Source: Lithobates sylvaticus (Eukaryota; Chordata; Amphibia; Anura; Ranidae). From it: DNA of 64,000 bases. The first letter of the stretch is position 1. Each line of letters begins with the position of its first letter. Where the stretch lies: assembly GCA_028564925.1 (NCBI GenBank), contig CM053030.1, positions 374,010,945-374,074,944 of the forward strand. Direction: 5' to 3'. The notes beneath the pieces are model-generated. The model searched no databases. It saw only the letters and a program-made list of their open reading frames with translations, and had not been told where the DNA came from. The position numbers and the translations under genes are program-made. This document shows positions 1-11,237 of the stretch, in pieces.

Positions 1-315
1 GCACAGGGCCTAGCGCTGGTTCCTAGGCCGGGTGTTCCAAGATGGCAGCGGCCTCCGTGTGTAGGCCGAAGCCGGGGACTCGCCTGATTGAGGCCGCCGA
101 GCGGGAGGACGCCGCTCCGATCGGGCCGCCGGAGGGCCGGAAATCGGGTGGAATATGGAGAGGGTCCCCAGACAAGCTGCCTGCTCGAATGGGGGGATTT
201 TTAGAGTGGAAGAGTAGGTATTTAGCAGGATTAATGCTGGAGCTCTGGGCATGCAGGTCCTACACCATGCTCCGTCAGGCCACGCCCCCCGAAAATGTAC
301 CATTTTAGGGGGGAA
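1..315. other. GC-rich flank, no gene recognised
   Basis: This stretch is GC-rich and holds short open frames on both strands, none of which resembles a known protein. It ends just before a Tc1-like terminal sequence. It may be part of a dispersed repeat, but I cannot assign it. Confidence 0.3.
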
Positions 316-408
316 AAAAATAAGGTAATTTGAAATTGATGGCAGCAACACATCTCAAGAAAAGTTGGAACAGGGCAGCAAAAAGTTAGCAAAGTAAGTG
401 GTACTAAA

Positions 409-682
409 GCCTGGTGCACACTGAGTTTCGGGCTAAAAAAAAAAAAAACACAGAAGAGCTCAGGAGGAGCCGCTGTACTAATGATCCAATGTTAGTACTG
501 CGATCTCCCCTGCTGAGCTATTGAGTTCTGATAGGGGGACCACCAAACCACACTGGTCAGCGCTCTCAGCCATTTGCCCGAATGGCTGGCTTCTGTCCGA
601 CCAGCTGCCATATACGCTGGCCAAATGTCATTCTATTGAATCGCCCGATGCTGCTCGACATTTGGCCCATATGTAGTAACCC
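409..682. mobile_element. Short non-autonomous element with TAA target duplication
   Basis: The older Tc1-like sequence breaks off after GGTACTAA and resumes after CCCTAA, so a 274-bp insertion is bounded by TAA at 406-408 and 683-685. A three-base TWA duplication is the PIF/Harbinger signature. The terminal inverted repeats are weak. Part of the interior resembles 12125-12215, where a similar CAGCGATCTCCCC stretch recurs. Confidence 0.45.
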
Positions 683-715
683 TAACAAGAAAGGTGGACG
701 AACATTTTGCAACTA

Positions 716-1139
716 ATGTAACCTGTTTATTGAAAAAAAATTGGATATCGAAACATTTAAACACCTTAAGAAAATATCATCTTGTATCATCATCCTAGCA
801 GCTGGAATCCACCATAGTAAGGTGCTGGAACCAGTCGGTAATATTGTTTGAATACATCCAAAAAAAAAGTTGAACTGGATAATGATTAATGACAAGCGTT
901 CGCATAGCACTAACAACACCCAGACGAGATTCAATAACACCTGGCAGCCATGAATTCAATATCTAGAAAGGGTGTAATGCGGTCCAGAGCTCTACTCTCT
1001 TCTGCCTTCACTTGCTTTCCTCTTTTCTCCTCTTTTGAAAATGTTACATCTTTCATTAGAAAAAAGAAAACCCGCTGCTCCAAGTGAGATAAGGAAACCT
1101 AATGATCCAGCAGGTGCTCGCCTCCGCACACAATTAAAT
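716..1139. other. Unassigned insert, no gene recognised
   Basis: The older Tc1 sequence diverges at about 714 and a different Tc1 copy begins near 1140. The sequence between has no recognisable reading frame and no clear terminal repeats. Confidence 0.3.
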
Positions 1140-1179
1140 TAGAAGAAATTACTGCACACCACTGAAGATCACAGGAAAT

Positions 1180-1561
1180 TTGGTCAAAATTGATGGCAAG
1201 ATGAATGCAGTATGTTATCAAAAAATACCGGAGGAATATTTGCATTCATTAGCTAGGAAGCTGTGCATGGAACGTACATGGACATTCCAACATGACAATG
1301 ATCCAAAACACAAGGCCAAGTTGACCTGTCATTGGCTACAGCAGAATAAAGCGAAGGTTCTGGAGTGGCCATCTCAGTCTCCTGACCTCAATATCATAGA
1401 GCCACTCTGGGGAGATCTCAAACATGCAGTTCATGTAAGACAGCCCAAGAATTTACAGGAACTGGAGGCTTTTTGCCAAGAGGAATGGGCAGCTTTACCA
1501 TCTGAGAAGATAAAGAGCCTCATCCACAAATGCCACAAAAGACTTCAAACTGTCATTGATG
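1180..1561 (+). pseudogene. Tc1 transposase C-terminal half (DD34E catalytic part)
   Basis: The reading frame encodes the C-terminal part of a Tc1/mariner transposase. It contains WTFQHDNDPKHKAK, with the second catalytic Asp, and WPSQSPDLNIIEPLWGD, with the catalytic Glu. From the first Asp of that block to the Glu there are 34 intervening residues, the DD34E spacing of Tc1 proteins. The N-terminal DNA-binding half and the first catalytic Asp are absent. The true frame stops being transposase at 1562, where a TTAA-target element is inserted; the remaining codons of the open frame (to 1707) read into that insertion. The enzyme would cut and rejoin its own transposon DNA, but this copy cannot do so. 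Confidence 0.85.
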
Positions 1562-1565
1562 TTAA

Positions 1566-3270
1566 CCACTTTCAGACCGGACCATTTTGCTGGCTTAAGA
1601 CCAGACCACTTTTTGCGATTCGGCACTGCGTTGCTTTAACTGACTATTGCGCGGTCGTGCGACGTGGCTCCCAAACAAAATTGACGTCCTTTTTTTCCCA
1701 CAAATAGAGCCTTCTTTTGGTGGTATTTAATCGCCCCTGCAGTTTTTATTTTTTGCGCTATAAACAAAAAAAGAGCAACAATTTAAAAAAAAACGCATTA
1801 TTTTTTACATTTTGCTATAATAAATATCCCCAAAAATATATAAAAAAAAACACTTTTTCCTCAGTTTAGATCGATACGTATTCTTCTACATATTTTTGGT
1901 AAAAAAATCGCAATACGCGATTATTGATTGGTTTGCGCAGAAGTTATAGTGTTTACAAAATAAGGGATAGTTTTATAGCATTTTTATTAATATTTTTTTT
2001 TACTAGTAATGGCGGCGATCAGCGATTTTTTTTATTTTTTTATTTTTATTGTGACTGCGACATAATGGTGGACACATCAGACATTTTTGACACATTTTTG
2101 GGACCATTGTCATTTATACAGCAATCAGTGCTATTTAACCACTTCGCAACCAGGCCAATTCTGACATTTCTCTCCTACATGTAAAATTCATAATTTTCTT
2201 GCTTGAAAATTACATAGAACCCCCAAACATTATATATGTTTTTTTAGCAAAGACCCTAGAGAATACAATGACGCTCGTTGCAACTTTTTATCTCGCACGG
2301 TATTTGCGCAGCAATTTTTCGAACACAAAAAAAAAATAAAAATTGATTACTTTTATTCCTATTACAAGGAATGTAAACATCCCTTGTAATAGGAATATTA
2401 CCTGATCGGACCTATTAACAGTGAGATACGGGGTCAATAAGACCCCACATCTCACCTCTAGGCTGGAAAGCCTAAAATAAAAAAAAAACGATCACCGCTT
2501 CCCAGCGGAGGCGGCGCCGTTATTCGAATGCAGAGGCCGGGCGTGACGTCATCACATCGCGCTCGGCCTCCGAATGATCATAGAGACTCCGGCGACCATC
2601 TGGTCCGCCGGAAATCTCTATAGTGATCATCCGGTGCCGTAGGTTCCTGTGTCCGACTCACCGATGGAAGCGCTGAGGGCGGAGGGCGGCGGGAGCGTCC
2701 CCTCCTGCCACCCATAAGAACGATCAAGCGGCGGAACAGCCGCTATGATCGTTCTTATGGTGCAGGGAATCGCCGGCTGAAACCGGCAATATCTGAATGA
2801 TGTCTGTAGCTACAGGCATCATTCAGATATACCCCGCAAACCGGAGGCCGTCATATGACGGCCGACGGTCGGGAAGTGGTTAAATGCACTGATTCCTGTG
2901 TAAATGACACTGGCAGTGAAGGGGTTAACCACTAGGTGGCAGTGTAGGGGTTAAGTGTTCCTAGGGGCTTGTTACTAACTGTGGGGGGGTGTGGCTGTGA
3001 TTTAGTGAACACTGATCTCTGCTCCAATCACAGGGAGCAGAGATCAGTGTCACTAATTGCTAGGCAGAACGGGGAGATGCTGTTTACTTGCGCATCTCCC
3101 CGTTCAGCCTTCCCGTGAGACGATCGTGGGTATCCCTGCGGCGATCGAGTCCGCGGGACCCGCGACCGGAGTCACGGGGGTCCCGACCGGTGCGGGACGT
3201 ACCTGTAAGCCCTTTTGCCTGCCCGTGCCATTCTGCCGACGTAAATTGTCGTGCACCGGTCGGGAAGTGG
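1566..3270. mobile_element. Non-autonomous element with TTAA target duplication (outer copy)
   Basis: The element is bounded by TTAA at 1562-1565 and 3271-3274. Its ends are inverted copies of a CCACTTYCMGACCGG-like sequence, the right end reading CCGGTCGGGAAGTGG. It lies inside Tc1 DNA, whose consensus at this site (compare about 53291 in the other copy) has a single TTAA. A TTAA duplication and ends beginning CC are known for piggyBac-type elements, so a piggyBac-like origin is plausible. There is no transposase. It is itself interrupted by a relative at 2139-2879. Confidence 0.7.
2139..2879. mobile_element. Non-autonomous TTAA element nested inside its relative
   Basis: A 741-bp segment is bounded by TTAA at 2135-2138 and 2880-2883. 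The ends are CCACTTCGCAACC and, inverted, GGTCGGGAAGTGG. In the uninterrupted relative at 60634-61614 the corresponding site carries a single TTAA, which confirms insertion. The interior contains paired arms such as AAGAACGATCAAGCGGC against GCCGCTATGATCGTTCTT near 2717-2758. It is non-coding. Confidence 0.75.
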
Positions 3271-3499
3271 TTAAAGGGGGCAATACACGGTATTGAAAAC
3301 TGGGGTATGTAAACTTTTGATCATGATTTTAAAAAGAGTAAACACAGTTGTTTGATAATAAATGGCTTTAGCCGAACACTAACCATGAGTGAAAGAAAAG
3401 TTTTTGTGTTATCATTCATATTCTCCGAAAAATGGCCAAGAAATCATAAGTTCTGCCAGGGTATGTAAACTTATGAGCACAACTGTAGATCACTGCATA

Positions 3500-3963
3500 G
3501 GCTCAGGAATACTTCCAAAAATCACTGTGTATGAAAATTTTTTAGTGCCATCCAAAAATGTAAGTTAAAGCTCTATCATGCAAAGACAAAGCCATATTTG
3601 AACAGGATCCAGAAAACTAATTTAAAATGGTGTGTTGCAAAGTAGAAACTGTTCTGTGGTCCAGCAAAACAAAATGTGACATTCTTTTAGCAACCATGGA
3701 TGCCTTGTCCTCCAGGCCAAGGAGGAGAGGGACCTTTCGGCTTGCTATCAGTGCTCAGTTCAAAAACCTGCATCTCTGATGGTATGGGGTGCATTAGTGT
3801 GCATTAGTGTGTATGGAAAGGTCTGCTTGCACATCTGGAAAGGCACCATCAATGCTGAAAGATATATCAAGGTTTTAGAGCAGCAGATGCTCAGGCAAAA
3901 ATGGGACAATTCTCTCCCACAACTACAGCAACTGGTCTCCTCAAACTTTATTATAGTGTTATG
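3500..3963 (+). pseudogene. Tc1/IS630-like transposase remnant
   Basis: The + strand carries transposase-like sequence with breaks. The clearest open stretch (3779-3964) includes the residues [20 protein letters not shown], typical of the region before the second catalytic Asp. Upstream DNA aligns by eye with the same gene (CTCTATCATGCAAAGA, GAGGAGAGGGACC) but has frame breaks. A large stretch encoding the catalytic DPK/SPDLS part is deleted between about 3900 and 3903, so this copy is inactive. Confidence 0.6.
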
Positions 3964-4026
3964 AAAAGAGGGGATGCTACACAATGGTAAACATGGCCCT
4001 GTTCCAACTTTTTTGGTATTGCGGTT

Positions 4027-4513
4027 ACCGTATATACTCGAGTATAAGCCGACCCACCTAATTTTACCACAAACAACTGGGAAAACTTATTGACTCGAGT
4101 ATAAGCCTAGGGTGAGAAATGCGCAGCTACTGTAAGTGGAAAAGAGGGTCAACAATGCCCATTTGCAGCCTCACTGTGCCCATTTGCAGCCATAGGTCCC
4201 CAAACTTCAAACTTGGTAGTTAAGGGTTTCGAAATGCCCCCTAGCTGCAGCCAATATTTGGGGTCTCTGGACTCAGAGGGTCTCGAAATGACATGCTGCA
4301 GATGGACACAGTTGACCGACTTTGGGGCCCGGTCACTTAGTGCTAGGAACCCCATCTTTGGATATGTTGTAGTGCTAGTTCCACTTGGTTTGGCACACCA
4401 AATTTTTTTTTTTGCTGCAGAAAAGTGCTTGACTCGAGTATAAGCCGAGGGGGGGAACTTTCAGCACAAAAAAATGTGCTGAAAAACTCGGCTTATACTC
4501 TAGTATATACGGT
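4027..4513. mobile_element. MITE with ACCGTATATACTCGAGTATAAGCC-type ends
   Basis: The left end ACCGTATATACTCGAGTATA is repeated inverted at the right end (TATACTCTAGTATATACGGT). Subterminal CTCGAGTATAAGCC copies occur again at 4093-4108 and 4432-4448. There is no coding capacity. The element sits directly beside the 3' end of the older Tc1-like copy. Superfamily not assigned. Confidence 0.75.
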
Positions 4514-5409
4514 ATATGTTTTTAAATTGCAGCTTGAGCTACAGTATGGAGCTCATTAGTAAACGTGTTTTTTTTATTTCCCAATGATCTGTAACTAGAG
4601 TTACATATATGAAAAGAGATCTAAAGCTCAACCTGCTTGCTATCTTTTGCTTTTATAAAACCAAACTGCTGATTACTGTACATGTATGGCTGTTCAGCTG
4701 GGGCTTAATTTACTCAAAAGTTTAATATTATGGCATTTTAATAAGCACTGAATGTACGTGCACAAATTGTTTGCATCCCTCCCCCACTCCTGCTTTGTAG
4801 TTTCTTCCCACTCAGGACCCAAAAAGCCCAATAACCCAATAATTTCAACAAGGCTTTTGGGTATCTTCAAAGTAGTCACCTCTTGGAGAGTTTGAGTTTC
4901 TTGTTACTTTGTAATCTGAGCTTTAAAAACAGTTGGATGCCTGAGGAGGCCCAGACCCATATTCCCATTAAATAGCAATGTTTTCAAGGCCAAGCTACAC
5001 TGTATTCAAGAAAGACACACGGGTCTCATAGCTGAAAGCTTCTCATCTCTGTTCAAACAGCTGATTTTCTTAATTGTGCAATAGGGGAGACCGGATAAGT
5101 ATTCAGGTACATTTGATTATGCTGCTGTCTTCAGATCAGACCATGGCAAGATAAAGCTTTAAGGACAACCCAGTATAATCTCTCCCACAACGTAAATGTC
5201 TTTTTTGATAGCGTCCTAGGAAAATTAATGTCTCTCCTCCTGATCAAGAATCATTTTTAATCTAGCTAGTTTCTTCATGTGACGCAATAGTAGTAGGTAG
5301 TTTTTGAGATTTCCTGGATTGGCTGATTCTTGGCTTTGCCACGATAGCTGTACCTGAACCCCCCCGCTGAGAAGAAGCAGGGCCATCCTGTAATGTGTCT
5401 TTGGCACTG
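4514..5409. other. Intergenic stretch, nothing recognised
   Basis: There are only short open frames without family resemblance and no terminal repeats that I can see. Confidence 0.4.
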
Positions 5410-5740
5410 GACTCTTCTTAAAGCGTTTGTAAATCCTAATAATAAAAAAAAAAATACTTTCTGGTCCTCTAGCAATGGAATGTCATGCATACTAGCACAT
5501 TATGAAAGACTTACCTGTAAAGCAAAGCCATCCAGCGGCGCGCTGACAGGGCTTCTTCTGGGTTTGTGGGCCCTGGTTGTTTGAATGGCCAAGCCACGAT
5601 GACGTCACGATTGTGGCACAGCATACTCAAGTGCGCTGCTAGTTATTGGAATATCTCCTCAACGTGCAAGTTTAGGAGATACCCATTTTACCTACAGGTA
5701 AGCTTTATTATAAGCTTATCTGTAGGTTAACGAGTCAGAG
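5410..5740. repeat. Dispersed repeat with strong hairpin
   Basis: It contains TTACCTACAGGTAAGCTT at 5688-5705, facing AAGCTTATCTGTAGGTTA at 5712-5729. These pair at 16 of 18 positions around a 6-base loop. The preceding GC-rich part has TGACGTCA. It is probably a non-autonomous repeat of unknown class. Confidence 0.4.
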
Positions 5741-6269
5741 TGGACTTTAATACCAATTTTAAGCTCCCACCTAGTTGTCTATGGAGCAACATGTTGAGTC
5801 CGTGGCATAATCTTCGGATTCCTCTATCTCCTGATGTGCCACAGGGCCCTTGCTGGACCACCACTGCCATGAGTAGGGCTTTTGCCCATGTTTTACATGG
5901 AGCATGTGTGTTGTGCTTACAGACTGGTTCCCCCGTTAATTCTATTCCATTGAGCTTTGGCCTCTACACAGTCAGTCCCACTGCCAGGGGTGGGGTGCTC
6001 ATTGCTCATGCAAGATTTTCCTCTCTGGTGGCAACATTTCCTCAGACCGTGCGTGGACCTCATTGACTTCCTGACATCTATTCTGCTCCTACATCAGTTG
6101 TGCGGTCCTCTGGATGGTACCTGGGCTCTCTGTTGCCCTACAAGCGACCTAATCACAAAGTGCATTAAACCATTCCTACTCAGGCAGAAAATTTGGGAGT
6201 ACCCTTGTGGGCTGTTACCCACTCTGTACTAGTATGACAGATTATAACTTCAAGAGCAGTGGTCCTGGG
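5741..6269. other. Intergenic stretch with open frames, no recognised gene
   Basis: Open frames of up to 108 codons occur on the + strand, but I recognise no domain and there are no splice or homology clues. I do not call a gene. Confidence 0.35.
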
Positions 6270-6515
6270 GGCCTGGCCCGTGTGTATGCTCCATCTGTCT
6301 TTTTCTGGCGGAATTCCAGCCAGCAAAAGATTGAGAGCATGTTCTCTATTTTTCGGTCGGGAAAAGTTCCAATCCGAAAATACGATCGTCTGTATGCAAT
6401 TCGAACGCACAAAAAAACCTGCATGCATGCTCGGAAACAATTCGACGCATGCTCAGAAGCATTGAACTTAATTTTCTCGGCTAACGGAGAGGGCGACAGA
6501 CTCACGGTGAGTGAT
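6270..6515. mobile_element. Fragment of Harbinger-type short element
   Basis: CCCGTGTGTATGCTCCATCTG and the following GGAATTCCAGCCAGCAAAAGA match, in inverted orientation, the 14509-14947 element. Only one end is recognisable. Confidence 0.5.
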
Positions 6516-6798
6516 GACACATAAGCCAGGATCCTTTGGTAGCCATAACTTTCAACTGTTCAGAGGGGAGTAAATCATTTGTATATAAAGTAGCAACACA
6601 GTTGAGTATAGTCCGTAATACTTGTTTTATTTGAAGTAATTTTCAGGACAAATTTTTAGGGGTCTTCTTGATCCAAGCAGTAATAGGTACACAAACATTT
6701 ACCAAAATGTAAAGAAAAAGAAAGCTGTTGTCAATCTCTGGTAAATAAACATGGGTAAGAAAAGTGAGAAAGCTTGTGTAACTGAAATGTAACTGTTA

Positions 6799-7104
6799 GG
6801 CTCCGTTCAGATGAGCGTCAGCCCTTGCCGCCCCTCTAAAATGTTATTCTCTGTTGACCATTTTCAGAGGGCAGTTTACAGGTGGATGGCAAGTTCACAA
6901 GCAATATTTTGCCTCCTTACCACTTATTTTAACCTTGAAAAGGCCAAACCACTGTGACAAATGCCACACATCCCCATTCACTTGAGGGAGTTTGATTTTT
7001 GTGTACAGTCCTGTGTGGCTACATGACCTCGTTGAGGCTGGCGGCCACAAGGCAGGAAGACCACCTGCATTTACTACCTCCTGTCTGCCTGTGTGAATGA
7101 GCCC
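6799..7104. mobile_element. Short element with TTA target duplication
   Basis: The ends are GGCTCCGTTCAGATGAGC and the roughly inverted GTGTGAATGAGCCC. They are flanked by TTA at 6796-6798 and 7105-7107. The TTA duplication fits PIF/Harbinger elements. It is non-coding. Confidence 0.6.
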
Positions 7105-7400
7105 TTAGTACAAAAAAAGAGCAGTATAATAGGCAGTACACCATCTGCAAGTGCATTAATATGTGTACAATCATTTTGGGTCAAGTGGAAAACCCTTCAA
7201 AGCCAGCTGTGTATTTTTTGTATATTCATTACTTATGAAAATTTATTTTTGCACTGTAATATCACTGATATCATTTATGCCCCATTTTTTAAACCTGCTG
7301 TATTCCTACTTCTGTGAATGTCAGTTTTTTGTCTGACACTTTTAGCAAGAACTGTGACTTTCCTTTATTGGTGGTTAAGACAGGACAGATTTATTCACGC

Positions 7401-8359
7401 TAAGGCCCCATGCACATGAGACGCTGTTAAACGCACATTCAGAGGCAGTTGGACACTTTTTTCAACTGCCCCTGAACGCATGCAATGTTATCCTATGTGT
7501 CCATGTACACAGTCCTGTTTTTTCCCGTTTTTATGCAGTTGCGTTTAACCTCGTTTTTCCAGAAGCAAAAAAAATGCGTTCAGACACTTTGCTTTTCCAT
7601 GTTTCAGACGCAAAATGCGACTAACCGCGGCACCCGCTTTTAGCCGCGTTTGCGTTTATTTTCTTTTTTTAAGGAACCCAATTTTTTGGACCAGAAAACT
7701 CAGAAATATGATTGTAAACCATAAAAAATACTCTAAAATACTCAAAAAAAAACTATTTTTTTAGGTGGCTTAGACAATGAGAAATGCCTCCACTTCTTTG
7801 GCCCAACCCTTCATCCAATTTCTAATCTAATCAGTGACTCCACCTAGTCTGACCAAAGCATAGCAATGTCTTTTTTTCACAAAGAAAAACGTGCATACCA
7901 ATGTCTAGTCAGCCCCAACCCCCCACCATGTTTGTGAAATATCCAACGGACATTCGCTGTGCCATCAACGGATAGGTCCAATATCGACAAGCTCTGACTC
8001 TGGATCTCGCAATTTGCGACGACGTTGCTGCCTCATCAAGAGCAACATCAGGAGCATTTCCTGACATATATTCAATATGGGATCCATTTCCAAAAAAAAA
8101 CACAGAAAGAGAGGCAAATGCAAGTGTACAACTGGTCTCTCTGCTGCTGCTCACTCTGATCAAAATGGCAGAAATAGTTAATAATACATGCTTTCTGAGC
8201 TTGGGGAGGGTCTATATGATGTTATCTTTACAAACGCTTATAGACGCAAACGCGGCATTAAAACGCGGCAAAACGCACGTTTTTAAACGCAGGTTTCTGC
8301 TTTTTAAAAACGTGCGTTCAGCAGAGTTTGCATCTGCGTCTCGTGAGCATGGGGCCTTA
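7401..8359 (-). mobile_element. Harbinger-derived element with inverted ends
   Basis: TAAGGCCCCATGCACATGAG at the left is repeated inverted as CTCGTGAGCATGGGGCCTTA at the right. Inside, on the minus strand, is a remnant of a Harbinger-like N-terminal reading frame. The element has many CGTTT-rich subterminal repeats. Confidence 0.6.
7909..8163 (-). pseudogene. Possible Harbinger transposase N-terminal remnant
   Basis: The minus-strand frame contains RACRYWTYPLMAQRMSVGYF, which resembles the RRRYWVHPL...R...G.F block near the N terminus of PIF/Harbinger (HARBI1-like) transposases. No DDE catalytic part follows. The match is short, so this is tentative. It supports classing the surrounding terminal-repeat element as Harbinger. 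Confidence 0.4.
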
Positions 8360-8600
8360 AAGTTGAGAAGAGACTGTGTTTTTCTATTTCTTTCTGCTGC
8401 ATGCAAATACTATCCTCATATCTGTACCTGTGCAAATTAACATGGCAAGAGAGAATTTACAAACATAGGATATATAGTATATTATGGATTTGTATTTTGT
8501 GTCTAAGGCTAGAATGGACACTTTCTCTGCTACTACGCTAATACCTAGCTATGTTTGCCTTTGTGGAAAATCAGACAATTGTTTGTCCGATTTTCTCTTA

Positions 8601-9026
8601 AGCCCCATACACACGGTCGGATTTTCGCATGGATTCTGTCCGATCGGACAATGTTGTTGAAAAATCAGACCGTGTGTATGCACCATCGGACAGTGTACGT
8701 CGTATTGTCCGACGGACAAAGTCCTATCTCCTGCTGGATAGATTTTCCGACAACACGGTCCGATCACACCAAATCCGATCGTGTGTATGGTAGTCCGACC
8801 GGACAAAGTGCTACGCATGCTCAGATCACATTACAAGACCAAAGCTATTGGCTACTAGCCTCTACGTAGTCCCGTCGTAGGCAACAAACGTCACCACGTT
8901 CAGAATGATCGGATTTTCCGACAACTTTGTCCGACCGTGTGTACGCAAAACCAACATCAGACAAAGTATGACGGACATGGTCTGACGGACCTGGTCCTCG
9001 GATAATCCGCGCGTGTGTATGGGGCT
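8601..9026. mobile_element. PIF/Harbinger-type MITE with TTA target duplication
   Basis: The ends are AGCCCCATACACACGGTCGG and, inverted, CGCGTGTGTATGGGGCT. They are flanked by TTA at 8598-8600 and 9027-9029. The interior is full of GTCCGA/TCGGAC repeats. It has no transposase. Confidence 0.75.
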
Positions 9027-9039
9027 TTAGTGTGTACCA

Positions 9040-9764
9040 GGCTTTAGATAGGGGTCACCAGAACAGGTGGTGGCCTACTTTTGCTACTTAAACTGGCCAT
9101 ACATTGTACAATATAATTTGTATAATTTAACTTTTTAGATGTACCAAAACCATATAATATGAGGTCAGACCCAAACACTTTCAATTGGTATGCAATCGGA
9201 CTGGCAATTGCACTACAAAGTTGAGGGTAAATCTAAAGGAAATTGAATAAGAAAATTGTATAATGTATGGCCATCTTTAGGACTCGGCTGCAAAGGCAAC
9301 TGCTTAGTTCTCTCCAACTCACTAAAACAAAGCCTGTGAGCAGTCCCTGTTCTTTTGATCCTTTATGAAGTATGAAAATAAGAGGTTTTCTTCCTGCCCC
9401 CGACACTTTATATGACATGCAAAGTGAAAATTTACTTAGAGCTTTGCATCTGGCAAATCAATCCAAACCTAGTGGCTGTTTTACATTATCACAGCATGTT
9501 TTTTTTTTTGTTTTTTTTTTTGTTTTTTAACTTTATCCTTCGATAACCATATGTTAGAGGAGTCAGGAGTATTTAAACCATGGTCAAACTCTGATTCCGC
9601 ATCACATTGGACAGGGCACTGGGGCAGAATATTCTTCCTGCTACAGTGGCATTCTTTCATCTAAATTGAAACTCTGGTGTAAAACCAACAGAAAATTCTG
9701 TGCTGTGCTGAGTGTCATCAGTACTCAGGAGACCAGATTACTTCCCTATGCCGTGTTAAAGATA
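9040..9764. other. Intergenic stretch, nothing recognised
   Basis: There are low-complexity T runs near 9500 and no protein-like frame. Confidence 0.4.
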
Positions 9765-9985
9765 CAGTGCTTAAAAAAAGTATTAATTCCTGTTGAAATT
9801 GTTCCACATTTTGTCATGTTACAACCCAAAAAAATGTAAATGTATTTTATTGGTATTTTATCTGATAGACCAATGCAAAGTGGCACATAATTGTGAAGTT
9901 GAAGGAAAATTATTAAATGGTTTTCAAAACTTTTTACAAATATCTGAAAAATGTGGCATGCATTTGTATTCAGCGTGAAGAAAAA
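9765..9985. mobile_element. Tc1/mariner MITE, left part
   Basis: It begins CAGTGCTTAAAAAAAGTATT after a TA, followed by TTTGTCATGTTACAACC. This is the same sequence as 51132-51420 and a family widespread in frogs and fishes. The right part is lost. Confidence 0.7.
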
Positions 9986-10011
9986 AAAAAAGCCAGAAAC
10001 GAGCTTCTGTT

Positions 10012-10085
10012 ACATTAGCTGACAGCTGATCACGTGGTAAAGAGCCCACTTTGATTGGCTGAGTCCCATGGACTCTGTGATCATA
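10012..10085. repeat. Fragment of TTAA-element interior
   Basis: ACAGCTGATCACGTGGTAAAG matches the interior of the 26032 element (ACAGCTGATCACATGGTAAA at about 26837). No ends are present. Confidence 0.4.
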
Positions 10086-10089
10086 GAAC

Positions 10090-11230
10090 GAGTGGGCGGC
10101 GTGAGAACAGGACGTCCATGTATGCCCTCCTGGTATTTTAAGTCCATCTTTCGGTTACTGGTTTATAATGACAGGGCCATCATCCACATACAGAAAGAGA
10201 ATGGACAATACAAATTTAAACATTGCATGCTTAATATAACTTTAAATAAGTTAATTTACGCCTTTTTTCTGTTTATCTCATTAAAACTATTATCTAAAGA
10301 GACTTTAGAAAAGGACAAGAATATGATGGGCATTTTCTTTTGAGGATAATCAACCAGTGAGACATTCTGTTCATCTAGTGGCAAGTTTTAAGGCTTCCCT
10401 TATTTAGCTAACTTGGTACACATATTTGAAAGCTGTTTTTAGAAGTCAGAGGAATGGAATATTTTTTACAACGCCACATGTGTTGGCAGCAATCTCCCAA
10501 GTGATGCTAGTTTGTGTTCAAACAGAAGAAAAAAGAAGGGTTGAATATAGAAGTTGTTAGGGATTTATCTGTCATATCTATAAATGTTTTATTATTACCA
10601 ATGTTCTTTCCATTAACATCAACTATATTTTATTAATGCAAAATAAAAAACACAATTCATAACATGTAGTCTTCAAAACAATACAAAATTAAAATATTGC
10701 ATAAACGGTTGAAAATAAAGTGTAACTGAACTCAAAAAGTGAAAACTTTACTGTATGCCTTGTAGGGAACATCTAGAAATGTTAACGAATATGTAAACTC
10801 AACATTTCATAATCCTGATATGTGTCTGCTGTACCATGTACTTGTATGAGAAAGTATCCTGTCCTCTTTCTATTGCTTCCTTTACGTGAAATTCCTGGTG
10901 TTCCTGCCAGTCCCTTTGCTTTCCTATTAAAAACTGACCACACTAAGCAGGAGAACACTTTGTGGCCAGTTCTCTAGCTATGCTGGGAACTTGGCTTACT
11001 CTCCTCCAATGATAAGACTTATCCTGACATGCCCCCTCCTGCGCAGCCATTCACTGGGAAAATCTGTGTTCTGTTGTTTCTCCTCCACCCAGCTCTTATG
11101 CAGCTAAGAACAAAAGGGAATGTGATCACCTACAAAAAAACTTTATAAACATTTTCTCTCTTTTATATTTATATCTATACACAAATGTTTTGCCTTTCAT
11201 TTCTATTTTAAACTGAATGGGTTGTTTTAC
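10090..11230. other. Intergenic stretch, AT-rich, nothing recognised
   Basis: I see no protein-like frame or paired terminal repeats. Confidence 0.4.
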
Positions 11231-11237
11231 ATATACT

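Larger units (their letters stand above)
1140..3485 (+). mobile_element. Tc1-like transposon, 5'-truncated, same family as 53100-54670
   Basis: The right half of a Tc1 element is present: transposase sequence to 1561, then, after an inserted TTAA element, the 3' end at 3275-3485 finishing in GAGCACAACTG. A TA follows at 3486-3487. The terminal sequence matches the ends of the more complete copy at 53100-54670. No left terminal repeat is visible, so the copy is 5'-truncated or rearranged. Confidence 0.75.
316..4020 (+). mobile_element. Tc1/IS630-like transposon split by later insertions
   Basis: Pieces of one Tc1-like family occur in order and in the same direction: a terminal segment at about 330-408, a short piece at 683-714 and a longer piece at 3488-4020. 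I recognise the pieces as a vertebrate family whose 5' end contains GATGGCAGCAACACATCTCA and whose 3' end reads CATGGCCCTGTTCCAACTTT. The gaps are filled by other elements: 409-682, then a block reaching 3487 that contains another Tc1 copy. Parts of the middle, including much of the transposase gene, are missing. Order and orientation are seen in the sequence. The family assignment rests on remembered sequence. Confidence 0.6.

Noticed and set aside
5740-6232. Possible coding exon (108- and 91-codon frames)
   Set aside because: No recognisable domain, no consistent splice sites, and overlapping frames of similar length.
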